Of a stretch of DNA of 64,000 nt, positions 1 through 11,873 are shown piece after piece (positions within the stretch are counted from its first letter, which is position 1; every line of letters begins with the position of its first letter). The stretch spans positions 27,371,777-27,435,776 of the forward strand of contig OX352761.1 in assembly GCA_947095585.1 (NCBI GenBank), given 5' to 3'. A program made the translations under genes and the position numbers. This DNA is from Nephrocerus scutellatus. Its lineage: Eukaryota > Arthropoda > Insecta > Diptera > Pipunculidae. The notes under the pieces are model-generated. The model worked only from the letters and a program-made list of their open reading frames with translations. It had not been told where the DNA came from and made no database searches.

Positions 1-189
<189 letters not shown>

Positions 190-262
190 AGTGGCAATTA
201 TGTTGCTGGTTAATACATTACATCTGCATAATTGACTGGTGATAAAAAAATTAAATAAAATC

Positions 263-278
263 GGTCCTTTTCAGGACC
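263..278 (+). terminator. Histone mRNA 3' stem-loop (H3)
   Basis: GGTCCTTTTCAGGACC forms a 6-bp stem with a TTTC loop, the canonical 3' end signal of replication-dependent histone mRNA bound by SLBP. A purine-rich stretch (AAAGGGAAGA, about 295-304) fits the histone downstream element that pairs with U7 snRNA. It marks these as cell-cycle-type, non-polyadenylated messages. Confidence 0.95.
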
Positions 279-428
279 ACAAAATATAATTTATAAAGGG
301 AAGATCTCATCTTAGTTTTAAATAAACATATTATTTACTACCTATTTTATCAGATTACTCGCTATTCATAATTGAGGTGTCACAAAATCTGTATATGTAT
401 GAACTTATCGGTTTTTTTGAAAGGGAAA

Positions 429-1308
429 CACTACAGAACCCATTTTTCCTACTGGGGGTTGATTATGTAAGCATTTCGAGTTTCGAATGACGTCACTTTT
501 GTCGCAATTACGACTAAACGCGATTATTGAGACATACGACTATTCGTAGTCTCGACTTAATTGTTGGTGTTTCAGTCGAACACCATTTGGATTTCGACTG
601 GGAAATAAATGTAATTAAAATGAATATTTCTGTATGAAATCAATCGCGTAAATAACTTTTAAGTGATATTTTTTATTTTTTTTTAATGTTATTTATAAAA
701 TTATGACTAAAATAAAAACAAATATTTAGAATTTTAAATATATTATGCTGCTACATTCATTTGAGTGACGCAAGCAGCGCCGACCGATTGGCGTTTTTTT
801 AGTTACTACGTATTTGTAATTTTGTCAATACAAAGTAAACAAGTATAAACAACAACAAAAAATGCAATTTAAAATGGCGATATCGGGAAATAGCTTTAGT
901 TCGAAAAAATTTTGTAGTACATGCTTACATAATTGCATTATGTCGAAACTACGACTTTGAGCATTTCGACTTGTCGTAAGTCGAAATACGACAGATAAGC
1001 ATTTCGAGTTTCGAATGACGTCATTTTTTGTCGCAATTACGACTAAACGCGATTATTGAGACATACGACTATTCGTAGGCTCGACTTAATTGTTGGTGTT
1101 TCAGTCGAACACCATTTGGATTTCGACTGGGAAATAAATGTAATTAAAATGATTATTTCTGTATGAAATCAATCGCGTAAATAACTTTTAAGTGATATTT
1201 TTTATTTTTTTTAATGTTATTTATAAAATTATCACTAAAATAAAAACAAATATTTAGAATTTTAAATTGTCGTAAGTCGAAATACGAAATACGTCGGCCC
1301 TCTGTAGT
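429..1308. mobile_element. Spacer element with internal 527-bp tandem repeat, copy in unit 1
   Basis: A repeat beginning AAGCATTTCGAG starts at 469 and again at 997. The second copy lacks about half of its interior and ends near 1265. Each copy carries a CRE-like TGACGTCA, a GACTA-TTCG-TAGTC hairpin and many CGAAA/TTTCG motifs. The block is bounded by CACTACAGA at 429 and its imperfect inverse TCTGTAGT at 1301-1308, so it may be a non-autonomous CACTA-like DNA element with an internal satellite. No coding capacity is seen. The repeat is certain; the transposon reading is tentative. Confidence 0.6.
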
Positions 1309-2224
1309 ATTCTGATTGTCATATAATCAGTAGCTTCAGCTTAGCTCTGCTCATAGCTCATAGGTAAATTTTTATTCGTTCAGAAATTTTCAGAAAAAAT
1401 GTTTTTGTTTTTGATTGTGAAAAAAACCAATAAACCAAAAAACCAACCAATGCTATATATTTAGCATTAAAACAGCTTAAAATGCTAAACCGTCAGACAA
1501 TAACTGATTAAAAATAAACAAAGTGATTATAAACACTTCAAAATTGAATTTTCTTACTTAACTATTTTTACTTATAAATATCACATTATAAAATCAGCGT
1601 TATTATTTATCATCACAATTTATTTGTTAATCCGACATCAAGTCTGACGACTTAACATACGCGAAACCAATACCACTAGTAAGCTATTAAAGTAACAAGA
1701 TTTTTATGGAGAATGCTTGCAAATAAAACGCCAAAACGAAACAATACCCGTCGATTGCCGACAGGTAGCACAGTATCTGTTACAAAACTATTTAATTAAA
1801 TTTAAAAATCAAAAAATACAATAGGAAAGGCTCAACTATAATGCAATTTCGCCACCTTACGTTAAAGTTAAAATCCAACGAAATGCTTTCCAAAGTTTCT
1901 AAAGTTTCTCATCCGACCATAATGTAATTTTGTCAATGACAATGAAATAACATATGACAACTGTCAAGTTTTCTTAAGAAAATGCGCTCGCCAGCGCACA
2001 TCTAATCGATTGCCAAAGTAACGAATCTATTGCGAACTCTATTATGGGCGCAGCATACATTTTCTTTGTATTCGCTCATTTCATCGTCGGGTTTTGACAC
2101 TAGCGTAAAGAGACGAAATTGCATTTTAGTTCCGGCTGAACAGTTTGCAAATAGAAAGGCAAACAAAATCCACGAGAAAAATCTACCCATACCCACACAA
2201 CGAAAGAGAATAATTACTGCGTTT
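1309..2224. other. Histone spacer, no gene seen
   Basis: AT-rich DNA between the tandem-repeat element and the fold-back block. It holds only short unsupported reading frames and no H1-like lysine-rich protein. The stretch recurs almost unchanged at +6017. Confidence 0.7.
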
Positions 2225-2515
2225 CAATGAACATGAAGGAGTAGGATTTGGTTGAAAATTAATTTCGTTAAATCGAAAATGGCGTCACGCGTTTCCATGT
2301 AATCAGAATGAAACAGAGTTGAAATTTTGACAGAATAATACAAAATCCGATGTCTACTTACAAAATAATAAAATTCGCTAGTTTGAATTTCAACTCTGCT
2401 CAACCCAGGTATTTTCGTTGAGTTAAAACTGAGTAAACGTAAACTCAACTCAACCCTGTTTCTATAAGCGCTAACCAAGGATTAACCCTCCATGGAAACG
2501 AGATAATTGATATGC
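2225..2515. repeat. Fold-back type dispersed repeat in histone spacer
   Basis: AGAGTTGAAATT near 2311 is mirrored by AATTTCAACTCT near 2385, and CGTTTCCATG by CATGGAAACG. A diverged relative lies outside the array at about 25130-25430, sharing GGCGTCACGCGTTTCCAT and the ACTCAACTCAAC stretch. This fits a non-autonomous mobile element captured in the spacer and homogenised with the array. Confidence 0.55.
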
Positions 2516-2519
2516 ATAA

Positions 2520-2680
2520 GACGTTGACATGACGTTTTTTTTTCATTAAAAATCTGGCGCAGGTTGATTTTTTGGCTGTGAAGTGGCTAGATCGAAATTC
2601 CCCTCTAACAGATCTGTATATTTTGGGAGATTTAACCCTCTTTTCACTAAATACAACAACAACAAAAGTGGTAATACTGA
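2520..2680. mobile_element. MITE family 1 relic in spacer
   Basis: It shares in order with the complete element at 24665-24942 the blocks GATTTTTTGGCTGT, AACAGATCT, AGATTTAACCC and ACAACAACAACAAAA, in reverse orientation. No coding potential is seen. Confidence 0.5.
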
Positions 2681-3319
2681 ATTTTTTTATTAAATTATTT
2701 TTATTTATAAATATCACATTATAAAATCGGCATAATTGCTTAACAATTATTTGTTAATCAGTCATAAGCTGTTTTAATGCAAAATACATAGCCAGAGACA
2801 ATCGTACCAATTCCAACTGGAAACTGGAATGTACATTTCTAATAAGAATTTACAAATTCGTTAGTACGTTTCAGCCAAAGCCAATCGTACCAATTCCAAT
2901 TGGAATATGTACATTTCTTATAAGAAGCTTTCAGAATTTTTTTTTATGATTGTGGTTTGAAAAGTAGACTATAGATCTTAGAGGTTTTTTTCAATTATTA
3001 TTTATCTTTGTACCACACACCTAATGTGACTAATAATTAATAAACATGTTCATTCTCATTGTAACAAAATGTACCGTACCAACAGTACAAATTTATATGA
3101 ACAATGAAGCCATAATCATTTTCGATGACACCATAACACCATTAGATACCTAACTAACGTAGGCTTTATGAGATTTTCCAATTTTATTGTAAAAACTTAT
3201 TATGCTTTGTATGTAGGTAGGTACATTATATTGAAGTTTTTTGTTAATAACAATTAGTATATAAATATACTAATTAAATTGTGTTCCCGAGTTACATATC
3301 GTTTGTTTAATCATTTTGT
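2681..3319. repeat. AT-rich spacer with a short tandem duplication
   Basis: Two diverged copies of an 85-bp block lie at about 2800-2930; both contain ATCGTACCAATTCCA and TGTACATTTCT. The rest is AT-rich and no gene is seen. In a Drosophila histone unit the H3-H2B interval would carry H1. Confidence 0.6.
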
Positions 3320-3335
3320 GGCCCTGAAAAGGGCC
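3320..3335 (-). terminator. Histone mRNA 3' stem-loop (H2B)
   Basis: On the minus strand GGCCCTTTTCAGGGCC makes a 6-bp stem with a TTTC loop, 53 bp after the H2B stop. The downstream U7-pairing element is less obvious here than for H3 and H2A. Confidence 0.94.
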
Positions 3336-3388
3336 TTTTTATTTGGTGGGGTGTCTTAAAAAAGCCAAAGATAAGATGACGCCGATAT

Positions 3389-3760
3389 TTACTTAGAGCT
3401 GGTATATTTAGTAACAGCTTTTGTTCCTTCACTGACCGCATGCTTGGCCAACTCTCCGGGAAGTAAAAGACGAACAGCAGTCTGAATTTCCCGACTTGTG
3501 ATTGTCGAACGTTTATTGTAGTGTGCCAAGCGGGACGCTTCGGCAGCGATACGTTCAAAAATATCATTGACAAAACTGTTCATGATACTCATGGCTTTTG
3601 ATGAGATACCAGTATCCGGATGGACTTGCTTCAACACTTTGTAAATGTAAATTGCGTAGCTTTCCTTCCTCTTGCGCTTGTTCTTTTTACCAGGTTTAGT
3701 AATATTTTTCTGGGCCTTTCCAGCTTTCTTTTCTGCTTTTCCACTTGTCTTTGGCGGCAT
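3389..3760 (-). CDS. His2B: Histone H2B
   Basis: Intronless, 123 residues, the usual fly length. The basic tail ([17 protein letters not shown]) is followed by the histone fold, with [23 protein letters not shown] unmistakable (residues about 45-67), and the C-terminal AVTKYTSSK. It dimerises with H2A in the nucleosome. It is transcribed divergently from H2A, start codons 319 bp apart. Compared with Drosophila H2B only a few tail residues differ (A to E at position 10 and changes around 23-27). Confidence 0.98.
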   Translation of the reverse strand: MPPKTSGKAEKKAGKAQKNITKPGKKNKRKRKESYAIYIYKVLKQVHPDTGISSKAMSIMNSFVNDIFERIAAEASRLAHYNKRSTITSREIQTAVRLLLPGELAKHAVSEGTKAVTKYTSSK

Positions 3761-4454
<694 letters not shown>

Positions 4455-4504
4455 ATTTCTGTGCGCAAAAGAGTTAAATACATAGTAGTACTAAAGAAAA
4501 AAAC

Positions 4505-4520
4505 CGTCCTTTTCAGGACG
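4505..4520 (+). terminator. Histone mRNA 3' stem-loop (H2A)
   Basis: CGTCCTTTTCAGGACG: 6-bp stem and TTTC loop. The outer pair is C-G where H3, H4 and H2B have G-C, a covarying change. GAGAAGGGA about 15 bp further fits a U7-pairing element. Confidence 0.94.
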
Positions 4521-5090
4521 ACAAATCTTCTTATGAGAAGGGATAACTTTTATTAATATCAAAAATAATAGAAATGAGGTTAATAATTTAAAGAAATTAT
4601 TATTACAATTCAACGAAGAACTAATTTACTTTTCACAATACCAGTGTATTGAGTTTGGTGTGATAGATTATAATAGTTTTGTTGACAGCAAATTACCATT
4701 TTACAACGAACACTATTTCACTTATTTTTGAAATAAACGTGTCTAAATTGCATAGCTTAGCAACGTAATTTCTTGTTTTTAATTAATAACAAAGGAATAC
4801 TTATATTTTGGTTGGGTGACGACACAATGAAAGAGGAGAGAACAGCAATATGGCGGGCGTTGAGTACTTTTCTTATAAACACACCAAGTGTATTATTAGT
4901 AATGTTTTTCATACAAAATAGCCTTAGACAGAGAACACGTCCGCCTTTCATTCCGAATTTTTTAAATTATTCTTAAGTATTGCAAAAAGCCAAAGTAAAA
5001 ATTTCAATTATAATAAATAATAGTTCTATACGGACATATTTTAAAAACAATTAAAACATTAAAAGTATCTTCTTTTTGAATTTATTTTGT
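4521..5090. other. H2A-H4 intergenic spacer
   Basis: 570 bp of AT-rich DNA between convergent H2A and H4 stem-loops. The longest reading frames, on both strands at 4757-4976, resemble nothing and are disturbed by small indels in the unit 2 copy. No gene is seen. Confidence 0.75.
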
Positions 5091-5106
5091 GGTCCTGAAA
5101 AGGACC
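5091..5106 (-). terminator. Histone mRNA 3' stem-loop (H4)
   Basis: The minus strand reads GGTCCTTTTCAGGACC, identical to the H3 stem-loop, followed by CACAAA and the purine-rich AAAAAGAAGATAC as likely U7 site. Confidence 0.95.
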
Positions 5107-5152
5107 GATTGATATTTTACTGATATAGAACGCAAATACGATTGAATAGAAT

Positions 5153-6206
<1,054 letters not shown>

Positions 6207-6279
6207 AGTGGCAATTATGTTGCTGGTTAATACATTACATCTGCATAATTGACTGGTGATAAAAAAATTAAATAAAATC

Positions 6280-6295
6280 GGTCCTTTTCAGGACC
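6280..6295 (+). terminator. Histone mRNA 3' stem-loop (H3, unit 2)
   Basis: Identical to the stem-loop at 263-278, with the same AAAGGGAAGA purine element downstream. Confidence 0.95.
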
Positions 6296-6445
6296 ACAAA
6301 ATATAATTTATAAAGGGAAGATCTCATCTTAGTTTTAAATAAACATATTATTTACTACCTATTTTATCAGATTACTCGCTATTCATAATTGAGGTGTCAC
6401 AAAATCTGTATATGTATGAACTTATCGGTTTTTTTGAAAGGGAAA

Positions 6446-7325
6446 CACTACAGAACCCATTTTTCCTACTGGGGGTTGATTATGTAAGCATTTCGAGTTT
6501 CGAATGACGTCACTTTTGTCGCAATTACGACTAAACGCGATTATTGAGACATACGACTATTCGTAGTCTCGACTTAATTGTTGGTGTTTCAGTCGAACAC
6601 CATTTGGATTTCGACTGGGAAATAAATGTAATTAAAATGAATATTTCTGTATGAAATCAATCGCGTAAATAACTTTTAAGTGATATTTTTTATTTTTTTT
6701 TAATGTTATTTATAAAATTATGACTAAAATAAAAACAAATATTTAGAATTTTAAATATATTATGCTGCTACATTCATTTGAGTGACGCAAGCAGCGCCGA
6801 CCGATTGGCGTTTTTTTAGTTACTACGTATTTGTAATTTTGTCAATACAAAGTAAACAAGTATAAACAACAACAAAAAATGCAATTTAAAATGGCGATAT
6901 CGGGAAATAGCTTTAGTTCGAAAAAATTTTGTAGTACATGCTTACATAATTCCATTATGTCGAAACTACGACTTTGAGCATTTCGACTTGTCGTAAGTCG
7001 AAATACGACAGATAAGCATTTCGAGTTTCGAATGACGTCATTTTTTGTCGCAATTACGACTAAACGCGATTATTGAGACATACGACTATTCGTAGGCTCG
7101 ACTTAATTGTTGGTGTTTCAGTCGAACACCATTTGGATTTCGACTGGGAAATAAATGTAATTAAAATGATTATTTCTGTATGAAATCAATCGCGTAAATA
7201 ACTTTTAAGTGATATTTTTTATTTTTTTTAATGTTATTTATAAAATTATCACTAAAATAAAAACAAATATTTAGAATTTTAAATTGTCGTAAGTCGAAAT
7301 ACGAAATACGTCGGCCCTCTGTAGT
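6446..7325. mobile_element. Spacer element with 527-bp tandem repeat, copy in unit 2
   Basis: Near-identical copy, at +6017, of the block at 429-1308, including the same internal deletion in the second repeat. Only scattered base changes are seen (for example near 6952), as expected of concerted evolution in a tandem array. Confidence 0.6.
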
Positions 7326-9336
7326 ATTCTGATTGTCATATAATCAGTAGCTTCAGCTTAGCTCTGCTCATAGCTCATAGGTAAATTTTTATTCGTTCAG
7401 AAATTTTCAGAAAAAATGTTTTTGTTTTTGATTGTGAAAAAAACCAATAAACCAAAAAACCAACCAATGCTATATATTTAGCATTAAAACAGCTTAAAAT
7501 GCTAAACCGTCAGACAATAACTGATTAAAAATAAACAAAGTGATTATAAACACTTCAAAATTGAATTTTCTTACTTAACTATTTTTACTTATAAATATCA
7601 CATTATAAAATCAGCGTTATTATTTATCATCACAATTTATTTGTTAATCCGACATCAAGTCTGACGACTTAACATACGCGAAACCAATACCACTAGTAAG
7701 CTATTAAAGTAACAAGATTTTTATGGAGAATGCTTGCAAATAAAACGCCAAAACGAAACAATACCCGTCGATTGCCGACAGGTAGCACAGTATCTGTTAC
7801 AAAACTATTTAATTAAATTTAAAAATCAAAAAATACAATAGGAAAGGCTCAACTATAATGCAATTTCGCCACCTTACGTTAAAGTTAAAATCCAACGAAA
7901 TGCTTTCCAAAGTTTCTAAAGTTTCTCATCCGACCATAATGTAATTTTGTCAATGACAATGAAATAACATATGACAACTGTCAAGTTTTCTTAAGAAAAT
8001 GCGCTCGCCAGCGCACATCTAATCGATTGCCAAAGTAACGAATCTATTGCGAACTCTATTATGGGCGCAGCATACATTTTCTTTGTATTCGCTCATTTCA
8101 TCGTCGGGTTTTGACACTAGCGTAAAGAGACGAAATTGCATTTTAGTTCCGGCTGAACAGTTTGCAAATAGAAAGGCAAACAAAATCCACGAGAAAAATC
8201 TACCCATACCCACACAACGAAAGAGAATAATTACTGCGTTTCAATGAACATGAAGGAGTAGGATTGGGTTGAAAATTAATTTCGTTAAATCGAAAATGGC
8301 GTCACGCGTTTCCATGTAATCAGAATGAAACAGAGTTGAAATTTTGACAGAATAATACAAAATCCGATGTCTACTTACAAAATAATAAAATTCGCTAGTT
8401 TGAATTTCAACTCTGCTCAACCCAGGTATTTTCGTTGAGTTAAAACTGAGTAAACGTAAACTCAACTCAACCCTGTTTCTATAAGCGCTAACCAAGGATT
8501 AACCCTCCATGGAAACGAGATAATTGATATGCATAAGACGTTGACATGACGTTTTTTTTTCATTAAAAATCTGGCGCAGGTTGATTTTTTGGCTGTGAAG
8601 TGGCTAGATCGAAATTCCCCTCTAACAGATCTGTATATTTTGGGAGATTTAACCCTCTTTTCACTAAATACAACAACAACAAAAGTGGTAATACTGAATT
8701 TTTTTATTAAATTATTTTTATTTATAAATATCACATTATAAAATCGGCATAATTGCTTAACAATTATTTGTTAATCAGTCATAAGCTGTTTTAATGCAAA
8801 ATACATAGCCAGAGACAATCGTACCAATTCCAACTGGAAACTGGAATGTACATTTCTAATAAGAATTTACAAATTCGTTAGTACGTTTCAGCCAAAGCCA
8901 ATCGTACCAATTCCAATTGGAATATGTACATTTCTTATAAGAAGCTTTCAGAATTTTTTTTTATGATTGTGGTTTGAAAAGTAGACTATAGATCTTAGAG
9001 GTTTTTTTCAATTATTATTTATCTTTGTACCACACACCTAATGTGACTAATAATTAATAAACATGTTCATTCTCATTGTAACAAAATGTACCGTACCAAC
9101 AGTACAAATTTATATGAACAATGAAGCCATAATCATTTTCGATGACACCATAACACCATTAGATACCTAACTAACGTAGGCTTTATGAGATTTTCCAATT
9201 TTATTGTAAAAACTTATTATGCTTTGTATGTAGGTAGGTACATTATATTGAAGTTTTTTGTTAATAACAATTAGTATATAAATATACTAATTAAATTGTG
9301 TTCCCGAGTTACATATCGTTTGTTTAATCATTTTGT
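7326..9336. repeat. Histone spacer, unit 2
   Basis: Repeats in order the fold-back block (about 8242-8532), the MITE family 1 relic (about 8537-8697) and the 85-bp tandem duplication (about 8815-8947) of unit 1. No H1 or other gene is seen. Confidence 0.65.
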
Positions 9337-9352
9337 GGCCCTGAAAAGGGCC
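9337..9352 (-). terminator. Histone mRNA 3' stem-loop (H2B, unit 2)
   Basis: GGCCCTTTTCAGGGCC on the minus strand, same as unit 1. Confidence 0.94.
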
Positions 9353-9405
9353 TTTTTATTTGGTGGGGTGTCTTAAAAAAGCCAAAGATAAGATGACGCC
9401 GATAT

Positions 9406-9777
9406 TTACTTAGAGCTGGTATATTTAGTAACAGCTTTTGTTCCTTCACTGACCGCATGCTTGGCCAACTCTCCGGGAAGTAAAAGACGAACAGCAGTCT
9501 GAATTTCCCGACTTGTGATTGTCGAACGTTTATTGTAGTGTGCCAAGCGGGAGGCTTCGGCAGCGATACGTTCAAAAATATCATTGACAAAACTGTTCAT
9601 GATACTCATGGCTTTTGATGAGATACCAGTATCCGGATGGACTTGCTTCAACACTTTGTAAATGTAAATTGCGTAGCTTTCCTTCCTCTTGCGCTTGTTC
9701 TTTTTACCAGGTTTAGTAATATTTTTCTGGGCCTTTCCAGCTTTCTTTTCTGCTTTTCCACTTGTCTTTGGCGGCAT
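9406..9777 (-). CDS. His2B: Histone H2B, second copy
   Basis: Encodes the same 123 residues as the copy at 3389. One base differs within the frame (near 9552, an alanine codon changed from GCG to GCC), which is silent. Stem-loop, spacing and divergent partner are as in unit 1. It is presumed functional, since its promoter is intact. Confidence 0.98.
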   Translation of the reverse strand: MPPKTSGKAEKKAGKAQKNITKPGKKNKRKRKESYAIYIYKVLKQVHPDTGISSKAMSIMNSFVNDIFERIAAEASRLAHYNKRSTITSREIQTAVRLLLPGELAKHAVSEGTKAVTKYTSSK

Positions 9778-10487
<710 letters not shown>

Positions 10488-10537
10488 ATTTCTGTGCGCA
10501 AAAGAGTTAAAAACAAAGTAGTACTAAAGAAAAAAAC

Positions 10538-10553
10538 CGTCCTTTTCAGGACG
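10538..10553 (+). terminator. Histone mRNA 3' stem-loop (H2A, unit 2)
   Basis: CGTCCTTTTCAGGACG, as in unit 1, followed by GAGAAGGGA. Confidence 0.94.
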
Positions 10554-11127
10554 ACAAATCTTCTTATGAGAAGGGATAACTTTTATTAATATCAAAAATA
10601 ATAGAAATGAGGTTAATAATTTAAAGAAAATATTATTACAATTCAACGAAGAACTAATTTACTTTTCACAATATCAGTGTATTGAGTTTGGTGTGATAGA
10701 TTATAATAGTTTTGTTGACAGCAAATTACCATTTTACAACGAACACACACTATTTCACTTATTTTTGAAATAAACGTGTCTAAATTGCATAGCTTAGCAA
10801 CGTAATTTCTTGTTTTAATTAATAACAAAGGGAATACTTATATTTTGGTTGGGTGACGACACAATGAAAGAGGAGAGAACAGCAATATGGCGGGCGTTGA
10901 GTACTTTTCTTATAAACACACCAAGTGTATTATTAGTAATGTTTTTCATACAAAATAGCCTTAGACAGAGAACACGTCCGCCTTTCATTCCGAATTTTTT
11001 AAATTATTCTTAAGTATTGCAAAAAGCCAAAGTAAAAATTTCAATTATAATAAATAATAGTTCTATACGGACATATTTTAAAAACAATTAAAACATTAAA
11101 AGTATCTTCTTTTTGAATTTATTTTGT
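10554..11127. other. H2A-H4 intergenic spacer, unit 2
   Basis: Counterpart of 4521-5090 with a few indels. No gene is seen; short reading frames differ between the two units. Confidence 0.75.
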
Positions 11128-11143
11128 GGTCCTGAAAAGGACC
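11128..11143 (-). terminator. Histone mRNA 3' stem-loop (H4, unit 2)
   Basis: GGTCCTTTTCAGGACC on the minus strand, intact although the gene's promoter has been displaced. Confidence 0.95.
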
Positions 11144-11189
11144 GATTGATATTTTACTGATATAGAACGCAAATACGATTGAATAGAAT

Positions 11190-11594
<405 letters not shown>

Positions 11595-11613
11595 TTAGAT
11601 TAGATTAAGATAT

Positions 11614-11619
11614 TTTATT
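11614..11619 (-). terminator. LINE polyadenylation signal
   Basis: AATAAA on the minus strand, about 18 nt before the oligo(A) tail that ends the element. Confidence 0.7.
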
Positions 11620-11873
11620 AAACATTTAGATATTATACAATTTTGACTTAAAAACTAAACTTATAACTATTATTATTAAGTGTCGGCTCAACAATAGGGG
11701 CCCGACGTATTTACATTGTCTTTTTTTGTATTGCTTATTATTAAACAATATTTTTTACTATATACTTAATCTACTACATGTTTATTTTTAAAGCAATTTA
11801 ATTTTAAACGATAAATTTTAAAATAAAATAAAAATGAAGAATAATATTAAAGGGGGTATACACAGGGCGATCT

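Noticed and set aside
2002..2717. Short reading frames in the histone spacer as possible H1
   Set aside because: None is lysine/alanine rich or has a winged-helix H1 core; they overlap mobile repeats and differ in frame and strand.
4757..4976. Overlapping frames in the H2A-H4 spacer
   Set aside because: Both strands open by chance in AT-rich DNA; the unit 2 copy has indels that break them.
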